Source: Candidatus Aminicenantota bacterium | GTDB lineage: Bacteria; Acidobacteriota; Aminicenantia; Aminicenantales; Aminicenantaceae | Direction: 5' to 3' | DNA length: 64,000 nt | Assembly (NCBI GenBank): GCA_020344415.1 | Contig: CP070825.1 | Location: 2,955,512-3,019,511 of the forward strand | Part shown: piece after piece, positions 48,095 to 56,484 of the stretch | Layout: every line of letters begins with the position of its first letter | Position numbering within the stretch: the first letter of the stretch is position 1 | The notes under the pieces: generated by a model | What the model saw: only the letters and a program-made list of their open reading frames with translations | Told to the model about the DNA's origin: nothing | The model's database searches: none | Position numbers and translations under genes: made by a program

Positions 48095-49003
48095 ATGAAA
48101 GATATTAAAAAAGTAGGGATCGTTGGCGCTGGGACGATGGGCAGACGGCTTGTCTATGGCTGCATTATTTCTGGCAAACAAACGCGGTTATTCGATATTT
48201 TGCCTAAAGCTCCTGATGAAGCTCGCCAAGTTGTGCGCGCATTGATTGAGGAGAGGATGGCTGAAGGACGTCTGGTCCCAGGCACTCTGGAGGCGGCCCT
48301 GCCATTATTGTCCATATGCTCTTCCCTGGAAGATTGTGTTTCAGGGGTGGACCTGGTTATTGAGACTGTCCCTGAGGACATAGCGCTGAAGCGAAAGGTT
48401 TTTGCCGAAATCGATCAATATTCTGATCCCGATACTTTGATAGGGACAAATACATCATCGATTCCAGGCTCGAAGCTTGCAGATGCCACTAAGAGACCGG
48501 AGAAAGTATTCAACTTCAATTTCGGCCCTCCAGACGACCTGAAGGTCGAGGTTATGGGTCATCCGCTCACGGATCAATCTACAATTGAACGAGCCATGAA
48601 ATTTGTAAAGTCACTTGGCTTGGTCCCGATTCTAGTAAGGCGCGAAATAATGGGATATGCGGGCAATCGAGTCTGGAGAGCTGTAAAGAAGGAAGTACTT
48701 TTCCTCTTGGACGGCGGCTTCGCCACTGCAGAGGATATCGACCGTGGTTGGATGCTTGAATGGGAGACACCCATTGGACCGTGCGGGCTGATGGATATAA
48801 TCGGGCTGGATGTTGTTCGAGATATCGAGATGGTATATTATGCAGCCAGCGGCGATCCTTCTGACCAGCCGCCAAAGATGCTTCTTGACATGATAGAACA
48901 AGGTAAACTGGGTGTGAAATCGGGTGAGGGGTTTTATAAATATCCCGATCCCGCATATAAACGGCCGAGCTGGTTAAAAGGAGAGGAATCTCCAAATTCG
49001 TGA
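48095..49003 (+). CDS. 3-hydroxyacyl-CoA dehydrogenase family protein
   Basis: The 302-residue protein starts KKVGIVGAGTMGRRLVYG, a GxGxxG NAD-binding fold. It continues with VDLVIETVPEDIALKRKVF and NTSSIPGSKLADAT, typical of the 3HCDH N-domain. The helical C-domain has GYAGNRVWRAVKKEVLFLLDGG and GPCGLMDIIGLDVV. In the family, a catalytic histidine lies in HFFNP; here the aligned segment reads NFNFGPP, with asparagine in its place. The substrate may differ from standard beta-oxidation intermediates. Ribosome site AAGGAG is upstream. Confidence 0.82.
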   Translation: MKDIKKVGIVGAGTMGRRLVYGCIISGKQTRLFDILPKAPDEARQVVRALIEERMAEGRLVPGTLEAALPLLSICSSLEDCVSGVDLVIETVPEDIALKRKVFAEIDQYSDPDTLIGTNTSSIPGSKLADATKRPEKVFNFNFGPPDDLKVEVMGHPLTDQSTIERAMKFVKSLGLVPILVRREIMGYAGNRVWRAVKKEVLFLLDGGFATAEDIDRGWMLEWETPIGPCGLMDIIGLDVVRDIEMVYYAASGDPSDQPPKMLLDMIEQGKLGVKSGEGFYKYPDPAYKRPSWLKGEESPNS

Positions 49004-49075
49004 AGATAGGTTGATTTTGGAAATTCCATTGCTCCGTTCAGATTTTTCACAATACATCTTCGGCAAATACGAGGT

Positions 49076-49210
49076 GTAGGGCTTGATTTATCAAGCCCGC
49101 CGTGTCATTGCGAGCGCAGGGTGGCAATCGATAAGAAAAAGAATGAGATTGCTTCAATCCTTCGGCTTTCGCAATGACAAGCACGTAGGGGCTTGATTCG
49201 TCAAGCCCAC
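49076..49210. repeat. Cluster of dispersed repeat families A and B
   Basis: The gap before the C45 gene contains family B palindromes at about 49076-49101 and 49188-49210 (GGCTTGATTTATCAAGCC and GGCTTGATTCGTCAAGCC). These flank family A units at 49104-49130 (plus) and 49144-49178 (inverted, ending TTCGCAATGAC). The B-A-A'-B layout is roughly palindromic over 135 bases and suggests a compound mobile or REP-type unit. Confidence 0.78.
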
Positions 49211-49239
49211 GTGACGAATATCATTGAAAGGAGGGATAG

Positions 49240-50493
49240 ATGAAACGTAGGGTTTTCTTAAAACAAAGTATTATGGCAAGTGCTGGATTGGCTGTAAGTC
49301 CCTGGGTAATATCTGGCGATAGCGCAGATTCTTTCATCAGCACAGAGATCGAATATGGGAAATCTAATTATACTGATATCAAAGTTCTGGTTTTAGAAGG
49401 AACACCCAGGAAACGAGGTCAGATTCATGGAGAGAGTTTAAGGAAAGGGATCTCTGAGATAATCCAGATTTGGAAAGAAGAGCTTCAAAAGGCTCGACAA
49501 ACAGAACCAAACAAGTACATTGAAGAGTTTCTGGAGAAAACAAACTTTGCCCCAGCGATAAAAAAGTGGACTCCTCATTTACTGGAGGAAGTCAAAGGAA
49601 TTGCCGAGGGTTCGGGAATCGATTACAAGACAGTTTTCGCCTTCCAGTTACACGACGAAGAATGGTGGTATGGTCTCCATAAAAGATTTCAAATTCCCTT
49701 GCCTAAGACTCAACACTGCAGTGCTCTTGGGGTTTTTGGCCAGAAGGGGATTCCATCTCTATTGGCACAGAATATGGACATCATGACCTACACTGATGGG
49801 TACGAAGTTCTCTTTCACATTAAACCCCAGGATTCCCCTGTTGAATCCTTTATCTTCACTTTTGCAGGGCTTATAGCTACAAATGGAATGAATAACCACT
49901 CTATTGGAATATGCTGCAACACCTTGCTTCAGCTCGATCACTGTGGAGATGGATTGCCGGTCGCTTATATTGTCCGCGGAGTCTTGGACCAGGAAAAATA
50001 TGAAGGTGCAGTAAAATTTATCCATGACATCAAACATGCTTCTGGCCAGAATTACACAATCGGCGGACCCAAAGAAGTTGCAGCTTTTGAGTGCTCTTCC
50101 AATAAAGTCAGCCGGTTCATTCCTTATAAAGGAGCCACGAGGGTCTATCATACGAACCACCCTCTTGTGAACGATGACCAGAGCATCTACAAAGAAGTAT
50201 TGAAAAAGCTTCCTGCAGAAAGGAGACCCAAATCTCCGGGAAACTCTGAGATCAGGCTAACCGCTCTTGAAAAGCGATTGAAAGACCCATCAAAGCGAAT
50301 CACAGTGGATACTGTAAAGGCTACTCTCAGCTCTCATGATGATCCGAAAAATCCTGTCTGCAACCACCTTGCCAAACAAAGAGCACGAAGTTTTTCTGCG
50401 GGATGTATGGTCATGGAATTGGGGAAGCCACCCGTACTCCACTTGGCTCCTGGACCGCCTTGTTCTACAGAGTTTAAAGCATATAAGTTTTAG
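49240..50493 (+). CDS. Tat-exported C45-family acyltransferase/peptidase (penicillin acyltransferase-like)
   Basis: The 417-residue protein begins MKRRVFLKQS, a twin-arginine signal. The nucleophile region is QHCSALGVFG, with Cys160 as the likely Ntn nucleophile exposed by self-cleavage. Next comes LLAQNMDIMTY, matching the NxD segment of acyl-CoA:6-aminopenicillanate acyltransferase relatives. Upstream is RGQIHGESLRKGI, a typical RG..HG motif. It would cut or transfer acyl groups on amino-acid or beta-lactam-like amides in the periplasm. GGAGGG is just upstream of the ATG. The M19-like gene follows. Confidence 0.83.
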   Translation: MKRRVFLKQSIMASAGLAVSPWVISGDSADSFISTEIEYGKSNYTDIKVLVLEGTPRKRGQIHGESLRKGISEIIQIWKEELQKARQTEPNKYIEEFLEKTNFAPAIKKWTPHLLEEVKGIAEGSGIDYKTVFAFQLHDEEWWYGLHKRFQIPLPKTQHCSALGVFGQKGIPSLLAQNMDIMTYTDGYEVLFHIKPQDSPVESFIFTFAGLIATNGMNNHSIGICCNTLLQLDHCGDGLPVAYIVRGVLDQEKYEGAVKFIHDIKHASGQNYTIGGPKEVAAFECSSNKVSRFIPYKGATRVYHTNHPLVNDDQSIYKEVLKKLPAERRPKSPGNSEIRLTALEKRLKDPSKRITVDTVKATLSSHDDPKNPVCNHLAKQRARSFSAGCMVMELGKPPVLHLAPGPPCSTEFKAYKF

Positions 50494-50582
50494 ATTTGTT
50501 TCAAATATGGATCAGGCAGATAAACGTTACTCCAGAGAGAAAACGTTTTATTTTTAAAAAGTAATGAAAGGAGGATGAATAT

Positions 50583-51755
50583 ATGCGAAAACAAAAAGTC
50601 TCTATGACGCGCCGGAATGCACTTAAAATGATAGCCGGCACAACAGGTGTTGTTCTCAGCGCGCCCATGATCAATTTAGGGCGATATCAACTTTTCAGTG
50701 GAACGCAAGAAACGTATTCTGCACGAGCCATATCGCTTATCGAACGGTCTCTTGTGATCGATATGTTAAGTCCTTTAGCAATCAACTCAGCAGTGTATAG
50801 GAAGTGGCTGCAAAATCCTGACAGCTTCACTCCTGAGGAGGGGAAGAAATATCAAACGTCAGGAATCAATGTCTTCCATCCCGCCTTTGGCATCGGAGGC
50901 CCGAATGCCTATGAGACTGTATTGAGATTCTTTGCCAGCTGGAATAGCTTCCTTCCCAATCATGATCAATTATTCATGCGTATTGACAGTATAGAGGATT
51001 TCAATCGTGTGAAAGAGTCCGGAAAGGTTGGACTGCTCTTAGGTCTGCAAAACTCCGATCATTTCCGCCGCGCAACCGATGTAAACTATTTCCATAGCAT
51101 TGGACAGCGCGTATCACAGCTCACGTATAATGCCCGGAACCTAATTGGCAGTGGGTCTACAGAGCGGAGCGATGGTGGTTTGAGCGACTTTGGTGTGTCG
51201 ATTATCGAGCGCATGAATAAAGCCGGGATGGCTGTCGATGTTTCACACTGTGGTGATCGAACAACCCTGGATGCATTCGAAGTTTCCAAGAAGCCAGTGC
51301 TGATCACGCACTCGAACTGTCGCTCTTTTGTGCCTGGTCATCCCCGGTGTAAAACAGATGAAGCCATTAGCAAGATGGCAGTCACTGGCGGTGTAATGGG
51401 CATCACGGGTGTGCGAATGTTTGTGCGTCCGGACGAGCCGACTACCATTGAACATGTTATTGACCACTTTGACCATGTGGCAAAACTCATTGGAGTAGAA
51501 CATGTTGGTGTGGGAAGTGATAGCGATCTGGAAGGATACGACGATTTACCTCAAAGCATGATTACAGCTTTACGTCGAGGCTATAAAGAGAGCTATGCAT
51601 TCCGCGAGAAGATCGACATCGAAGGCCTTGACCATTCAAAGCGAATGTTTGACCTTGCTGAAGCGTTATGCAGACGCGGATACAGCGATGCAGATATAGA
51701 GGGCATTCTAGGTGGCAACTTCAAGCGTGTGCTATCCCAAATCTGGATAGCCTGA
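50583..51755 (+). CDS. Tat-exported M19 renal-dipeptidase-like protein with altered metal site
   Basis: The 390-residue protein has a twin-arginine-like signal (MTRRNALKMIAG). M19 features are GMAVDVSHCGDRTTLDAFE, LITHSNCRSF, HPRCKTDEAISKMAVTGGVMGI and VGVGSDSDLEG, retaining the two later histidines and the aspartate. The first-metal HxD position reads DMLSP and the bridging glutamate position reads LGLQNSDHF, with glutamine. It may be mononuclear or have another activity. Classical M19 enzymes split dipeptides, including L,D-forms and some beta-lactams. It follows the C45 gene by 89 bases. Confidence 0.8.
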   Translation: MRKQKVSMTRRNALKMIAGTTGVVLSAPMINLGRYQLFSGTQETYSARAISLIERSLVIDMLSPLAINSAVYRKWLQNPDSFTPEEGKKYQTSGINVFHPAFGIGGPNAYETVLRFFASWNSFLPNHDQLFMRIDSIEDFNRVKESGKVGLLLGLQNSDHFRRATDVNYFHSIGQRVSQLTYNARNLIGSGSTERSDGGLSDFGVSIIERMNKAGMAVDVSHCGDRTTLDAFEVSKKPVLITHSNCRSFVPGHPRCKTDEAISKMAVTGGVMGITGVRMFVRPDEPTTIEHVIDHFDHVAKLIGVEHVGVGSDSDLEGYDDLPQSMITALRRGYKESYAFREKIDIEGLDHSKRMFDLAEALCRRGYSDADIEGILGGNFKRVLSQIWIA

Positions 51756-51916
51756 GAGGATCACCACGCTCTCTTCTATCGCTCGTGATGACGTGGTTCT
51801 ACACCGCGAATGGGCTGCAACGAAGTAGATGCGGTGAGATTGGCTTACCTTTAAGAGTAAAAGTGCCGATTAATATAAATATGTTTTCCCCAAAAAAGTT
51901 TTTAACAGGATTTACA

Positions 51917-51945
51917 GCAATATCAGCGTAATTTCCTGATATTGC
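51917..51945. other. Perfect 10-bp inverted repeat upstream of a terminator
   Basis: GCAATATCAG (51917-51926) and CTGATATTGC (51936-51945) are exact inverted copies separated by 9 bases. They lie 6 bases before a rho-independent terminator, between the M19-like and CocE-like genes. It may be an extra stem of the terminator or an operator. No protein is assigned. Confidence 0.4.
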
Positions 51946-51951
51946 TATACT

Positions 51952-51974
51952 TGCCGAACGTGTCGGCATTTTTT
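51952..51974 (+). terminator. Rho-independent terminator
   Basis: TGCCGA (51952-51957) pairs with TCGGCA (51963-51968) around a five-base loop, followed directly by six Ts. This classic intrinsic terminator should end transcription from the C45/M19-like gene pair before the CocE-like gene. Confidence 0.75.
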
Positions 51975-52014
51975 GTGAATAATTCGAGTTAATTACAAGA
52001 AAGGAGGTTGAACA

Positions 52015-53787
52015 ATGAAAAATTTACTCAGGAAAAGCCTGATTTTGGTTTTTTGCTGTGTTATCGCCGCTTCAATTCTAGCCGAAGAAAACAAGAATGA
52101 AGCTAAAGAAATTGAAATTACCCTTGACCAGAAAATCAGGATGAAGGATGGGGTTCATCTTGTCGCCAAAATATGGAGACCAGCTAATATGAATGAGCCT
52201 TTACCCGCTATTTTCGTGCTCACCCCATATGTTTCCGATGAAGCGCAGCAGAGAGCAACCTTTTTTGTCCAAAATGGCTATGTCTTTGTGAGTGTGGACT
52301 GTCGAGGGAGAGGCAACTCAGAAGGAGAGTTTTACCCATTTGAGCAGGATGGTCCTGACGGCGCCCAGGTTGTCGAATGGATATCCAGTCAACCCTGGTG
52401 TGATGGGCAGGTAGCAATGATGGGCGGTTCTTATAGGGGAATGGTGCAATGGCAGACATTAAGAGAGCTGCCTCCCTCGCTCAAAACGATTGTGCCGACT
52501 GCTGCTGCGCATCCTGGGATTGATGCTCCCTGGCCAAATAATATCCTCACGAGCTATTTTACCCGATGGCTTGGATTTGTGACTGGAGACACACGTAATA
52601 CGAATCTTTTTTCTGATTCTAGCTACTGGTTTCGAAAATTCTATAAAATGTATAAGAATCATCTGCCTTTCTCTAAGCTTGCTGAAATAACAGGAATTCC
52701 ACAAAAAATATTCAAGCGCTGGATATCACATCCAACGTATGATGATTTTTGGAAAAACATGTCTCCTGCTGATGGAGATTATAAGCATTACAATATTCCG
52801 ATTCTTACAATAACAGGGCATTTCGATGGCGACCAGCCGGGAGCGATGGCCTACTATTTCAAGCATATGAAATTTGGGATTGAAGAGGGAAAAGAAAAGC
52901 ATTATCTAATTATGGGCCCTTATGACCATGCAGGCACCCGGAATCCTAGAAAAGAATTGGGCGGACTGGTTTTTGGAGATAATTGCCTCTTGGATATGCA
53001 TCAGATTCACCTTGAGTGGTTTGACTGGACTCTAAAAGGTAAAGATAAACCTGAATTTCTGAAAAAAAGAGTCTGTTATTACATGATGGGGGAGAACCAG
53101 TGGAGATATGTTGATAGAATAGAAGAAATCTCGAACAAGACTCAAGCCTTGTATTTATCTTCCCAGGAAGGCAGGGCAAGCGATGTTTTTCATTCGGGTT
53201 ACCTTGAACAAACTCCCCCTCAAAATAAGCAGAGAGCCGATAAGTTCGTTTACGATCCGCTGAAATTGATGGCAGAGGAGAAATACTTAAAACAAAACCC
53301 GAACTACTACACAGATCCGAGCGCAGCTTTTGAGGAGGATATTCTAATTTACCAGAGCGCTCCAATTGAAAAGGATATTGAAGTCGCTGGATATATTAAA
53401 CTGAAAGCTTATCTGGAACTCGATGTTCCTGATACCGACTTCGGAGTGGGATTATTTGAAATCAAGCCCGACGGAACTAGCGTCTTCCTGGGGAATGACA
53501 TGATGCGAGCTCGCTATCGCAAATCCCTCTCCAAGGAAGAATTGGTTAAGCCTGGTGAAGTTAATCTATATGAATTTAAGAGATTCTATTTCTTCGCAAG
53601 AAAGCTAGAGAAAGGAAGCCGCCTACGACTCATCATCAGCTCATTGAACTCGCCGGATTTAGCGAAAAATTATAATTCTGGAGGAGTCGTTGCCGATGAA
53701 ACCGCAAAAGATGCAAAAAAAGCTACGATAAGACTCTACCATGACAAGAAATATCCAAGCGCTCTAGAATTGCCTATCAAAGAATAA
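52015..53787 (+). CDS. Secreted CocE/NonD family alpha/beta hydrolase
   Basis: The 590-residue protein has a signal peptide (LILVFCCVIAASILA). The X-Pro dipeptidyl-peptidase S15 fold shows VDCRGRGNSEG, the serine elbow MGGSYRGMVQW (near 138), TGHFDGDQPGAM (aspartate region) and MGPYDHAGT (histidine). A C-terminal jelly-roll follows (VAGYIKLKAYLELDVPDTDFGV). Relatives include cocaine esterase and glutaryl-7-ACA acylase. An amide or ester bond is its likely target. AAAGGAGG precedes the ATG. It sits after the terminator, so it probably has its own promoter. Confidence 0.86.
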   Translation: MKNLLRKSLILVFCCVIAASILAEENKNEAKEIEITLDQKIRMKDGVHLVAKIWRPANMNEPLPAIFVLTPYVSDEAQQRATFFVQNGYVFVSVDCRGRGNSEGEFYPFEQDGPDGAQVVEWISSQPWCDGQVAMMGGSYRGMVQWQTLRELPPSLKTIVPTAAAHPGIDAPWPNNILTSYFTRWLGFVTGDTRNTNLFSDSSYWFRKFYKMYKNHLPFSKLAEITGIPQKIFKRWISHPTYDDFWKNMSPADGDYKHYNIPILTITGHFDGDQPGAMAYYFKHMKFGIEEGKEKHYLIMGPYDHAGTRNPRKELGGLVFGDNCLLDMHQIHLEWFDWTLKGKDKPEFLKKRVCYYMMGENQWRYVDRIEEISNKTQALYLSSQEGRASDVFHSGYLEQTPPQNKQRADKFVYDPLKLMAEEKYLKQNPNYYTDPSAAFEEDILIYQSAPIEKDIEVAGYIKLKAYLELDVPDTDFGVGLFEIKPDGTSVFLGNDMMRARYRKSLSKEELVKPGEVNLYEFKRFYFFARKLEKGSRLRLIISSLNSPDLAKNYNSGGVVADETAKDAKKATIRLYHDKKYPSALELPIKE

Positions 53788-53945
53788 AAAAAGAGATGAA
53801 AGCTTCGTAGATCGAATTTTTTGCAGTAAGGTTGTCATCCATACATTTTATTAAACATAAGCCAGTGAGAAATTCGAATTTTTTTAGTCCATATATTAAA
53901 AAATCTGGGATTAGATTGATTGTAAGAAAAGAATAGGGATAAGAA

Positions 53946-54620
53946 TTAACTGGCCGTATCTTCTATTTTGTCGGCAATAAAGCCTTTTCCCCAATGGGAC
54001 GAGAGGATCTTCTCGACTGCGGCTTCATCTCTTTTCTCTATGGCTTTTATCAAATCGACATGGTCTTTATGCGATTTTTTAAAAAAGGTGGGATTCTCCG
54101 AAAAGTAATAACTGACTTGATTACTGTAGGTAATTGTTTTCTCCATTAGATTGATCAACGATTGGTATAAGAATTTGTTCCCACATATATTCCATAATTT
54201 CTCATGAATTTTATAATTTTTATTAACGTAAGACTGAATTTTATTTTGTTTATAGAATGCGTCCAGTTGTTGTGACATTTTTTTGAGTTCTTTTATATCT
54301 TTATCAGACATCGCTTTAAGAGCCTTTTTTGTTGCGTGAGTATCGAGAACTCTTATGACTTCAAAGAGTTCTACAATTTCTTTGGAGGACACCCCGGCAA
54401 TCACTACTTCTCGCCTCGCACTCAGGATTAAATATTTTTCTGCTGCTAGTCTCTGAAATGCCTCTCTCACTGGAGTCGTGCTAACTCCAAAAAGTTCTGC
54501 GATTTCTTTTTCTTGAAGCCTTTGAGCCGACTTCATTTTCCCTTCAATGATTGATTTTTTTATGTATTGAAAGATTGTCTCGCTGATGGTTCTTGGTGGC
54601 TCAAATCCTTTGTTTTTCAT
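53946..54620 (-). CDS. GntR-family transcriptional regulator, FCD (FadR-like) subfamily
   Basis: From ATG 54620 (GGGGAG upstream) the 224-residue protein has a winged helix near the N-terminus (LQEKEIAELFGVSTTPVREAFQRLAAE). A helical FCD domain follows, with likely metal ligands in YKIHEKLWNICG, SHKDHVDLIKA and LSSHW. Metal-bound FCD regulators respond to organic acids or related ligands. Extending the start to 54689 would run through a MITE-like repeat, so it is rejected. It is divergent from the class III aminotransferase gene and probably controls it. Confidence 0.86.
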   Translation of the reverse strand: MKNKGFEPPRTISETIFQYIKKSIIEGKMKSAQRLQEKEIAELFGVSTTPVREAFQRLAAEKYLILSARREVVIAGVSSKEIVELFEVIRVLDTHATKKALKAMSDKDIKELKKMSQQLDAFYKQNKIQSYVNKNYKIHEKLWNICGNKFLYQSLINLMEKTITYSNQVSYYFSENPTFFKKSHKDHVDLIKAIEKRDEAAVEKILSSHWGKGFIADKIEDTAS

Positions 54621-54642
54621 CTTTATCTCCCCTTTAAAAAAG

Positions 54643-54730
54643 GGGGACACCATACTTAATTTCCCAATACTTGTCAATAATACAAACATATCCCTTCCTG
54701 GGATTTTTTATAATTGAGTATTGTGTCCCC
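54643..54730. mobile_element. MITE-like inverted repeat in the GntR/aminotransferase promoter gap
   Basis: Left arm GGGGACACCATACTT (54643-54657) and the reverse complement of the right arm (54716-54730, GGGGACACAATACTC) match at 13 of 15 positions. The 88-base element is AT-rich inside. The GGGGACAC-type ends resemble REP/MITE units linked to Y1 transposases. It occupies the divergent promoter region, so it may influence expression on both sides. Confidence 0.6.
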
Positions 54731-54884
54731 ATCTTTCTTAAAAATATTTTGACTGTAGGCTACAAGATATAGTATATATTTTTTCTCTTTCATTGTTCAA
54801 CTAATAGTTGGATGACCCGGATAGAAAATTTGGTGAAAGCAAGGGAACAGATTTTTAAACTAATATAAATGGAGATGGTTTAGA

Positions 54885-56276
54885 ATGGATAAAAAAAGTT
54901 TGCTCAGCGATTTAATACACGATTATGAGAAAAATCACCAGAAATCAAAAAGCATTTTTGAGAAAAGCACAGAATACCAAATAAGAGGTGGAAGCCATAA
55001 CTTGCGGCTTTTTGCTCCCTTCCCTTTCTATGATGTCCGATGCAGTGGCTCTAAAGTTACAGATGCGGATGGAAATACATATGTTGATTTTTGGCAGGGT
55101 CACTTCGCCAATATCTTAGGGCATAATCCCAAAATAGTCTTGGATGCATTGAGTGACTGGTTCCAAAAGGGTCAGGGCTTGACAACTGGATTTCCAGGCA
55201 ATTATCAGAGGGAGTTAGCAGAACTGATCCTCAAGCGCATTGGTGCCGATAAGATTCGTTTCACCACGAGCGGAACATTAGCCACAATGTATTCCATAAT
55301 GATGGCAAGGGCCTTTACAAAAAGAGATTTAGTTGTGAAAGCAGGCGGAGGCTGGCATGGTGCCCAACCTTATGTTTTAAAAGGAATCACAGCTTATGAT
55401 CATGGGTTGACTAAAATAGAATCTGCCGGTCTTCCTTTTGGTATTGATGCTCAGATAGTCGTGACTAAGTTTAGTGAGATAAATGATCTAGAAGAAAAAT
55501 TCAGAGAAAATGGAGATCGAATTGCATGTTTTATCCTGGAGCCTTTCATAGGAGCCGGGGGGTTTATTTTTGCTCAAAGAGAATATATTCAAAGAGCAAG
55601 AGAGCTCACTTTGAAATATAATTCCCTGTTGATAATCGATGAAGTTATTTCAGGATTTCGTTTTCATGCTGGCGGAGTTCAAAATTTATACGGCGTAAAG
55701 CCAGATCTGTCTATTTTCGGAAAGGCTATTGGAGGAGGAATGCCGCTGAGCGCCGTGCTTGGAAGGGATGATGTGATGGCTCTCTGCGATCCGGAAGCAA
55801 AACCAGAAGAGAAGGTCAAGTTTGATGGCGGGACATTTTCTGCTCATCCAGGTTCAGTGTTAGCTGGATTAACCTATCTGAAATACCTTATAGAAAATGA
55901 GGAAGAAATATACCCAAAAATAGGTCGATTAGCGGATAAAGTTCGGAAAGGAATAGATGAGATATTTGCAGCCCACGGATTCAATGTAAAGTGTACTGGT
56001 TATGGTGACACAATAGCAGAGAACAGTTCCTGTGTCGGGGTGCAGTTTCTCAAGGAAGATATTGACAGGGTTCGCTCCCCCGAGCAGGTGTGGAATCCAG
56101 AAGTATGTGATTTTGAACTCAGGGAGCAGATTTTTAAATTGTCCATGCTCAAGGAAGGATTCAATGTTTTCCATGGATATGGAGGGATTTCGGCAGCCCA
56201 CACAGATGAGGAAATTCAGGCCTCTCTAGATGCAGTGGAGAGAATCGCCAAGGAATGGAACAAATATAAAAAGTAG
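54885..56276 (+). CDS. Class III PLP-dependent aminotransferase (glutamate-1-semialdehyde aminomutase-like)
   Basis: The 463-residue protein has the PLP phosphate region FTTSGTLATMYSIMMAR and the cofactor aspartate in LLIIDEVISGFRF (near 253). The Schiff-base lysine is in SIFGKAIGGGMPLSAVLG (near 284). DADGNTYVDFWQGHFANILGHN is a fold-type I class III opening. It resembles HemL-like enzymes but is not in a haem context; transamination of an omega-amino or beta-amino acid is more likely. It is divergent from a GntR regulator. Its TAG stop lies at the edge of a family B repeat. Confidence 0.85.
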   Translation: MDKKSLLSDLIHDYEKNHQKSKSIFEKSTEYQIRGGSHNLRLFAPFPFYDVRCSGSKVTDADGNTYVDFWQGHFANILGHNPKIVLDALSDWFQKGQGLTTGFPGNYQRELAELILKRIGADKIRFTTSGTLATMYSIMMARAFTKRDLVVKAGGGWHGAQPYVLKGITAYDHGLTKIESAGLPFGIDAQIVVTKFSEINDLEEKFRENGDRIACFILEPFIGAGGFIFAQREYIQRARELTLKYNSLLIIDEVISGFRFHAGGVQNLYGVKPDLSIFGKAIGGGMPLSAVLGRDDVMALCDPEAKPEEKVKFDGGTFSAHPGSVLAGLTYLKYLIENEEEIYPKIGRLADKVRKGIDEIFAAHGFNVKCTGYGDTIAENSSCVGVQFLKEDIDRVRSPEQVWNPEVCDFELREQIFKLSMLKEGFNVFHGYGGISAAHTDEEIQASLDAVERIAKEWNKYKK

Positions 56277-56346
56277 GGGCATAATTTATTAAGCCCACAT
56301 GTTTTATGTAGGGGCTTAATTAATAGCGCAGGGGCTTGATTCATCA
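56275..56346. repeat. Family B dispersed palindromes after the aminotransferase gene
   Basis: Three drifted copies lie in tandem at about 56275-56298 (GGGGCATAATTTATTAAGCC), 56308-56327 and 56331-56346. The first overlaps the aminotransferase stop codon. A separate strong hairpin follows at 56351. Confidence 0.65.
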
Positions 56347-56350
56347 GCAG

Positions 56351-56374
56351 AAAAAGGGGACTGTCCCCTTTTCC
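56351..56374 (+). terminator. GGGGACTGTCCCC hairpin, likely terminator
   Basis: GGGGAC and GTCCCC form a perfect stem around one T, extended by A5 upstream against T4 downstream. It lies 75 bases after the aminotransferase stop and can terminate in either direction. Related hairpins are at 38311 and 58582, so it may also be a dispersed repeat used as a terminator. Confidence 0.55.
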
Positions 56375-56484
56375 CTCTTCAAGATTCAAAATTTTTGCTT
56401 GAAATGAACTTAAATAGTGCTATACTGACTCATTCATTTTTATACGGCATGTATTTGATAATATTCACAAAGGAGAAATAACCA

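Noticed and set aside
47784..48098. 104-codon plus-strand open frame before the 3HCDH gene
   Set aside because: No ribosome site, no family motif, proline/serine/arginine-rich composition from GC-rich DNA, and overlap with the start of the next gene.
54621..54689. Upstream start of the GntR gene
   Set aside because: The added residues are encoded by the MITE-like repeat; the internal ATG 54620 has a good ribosome site and begins the family sequence.
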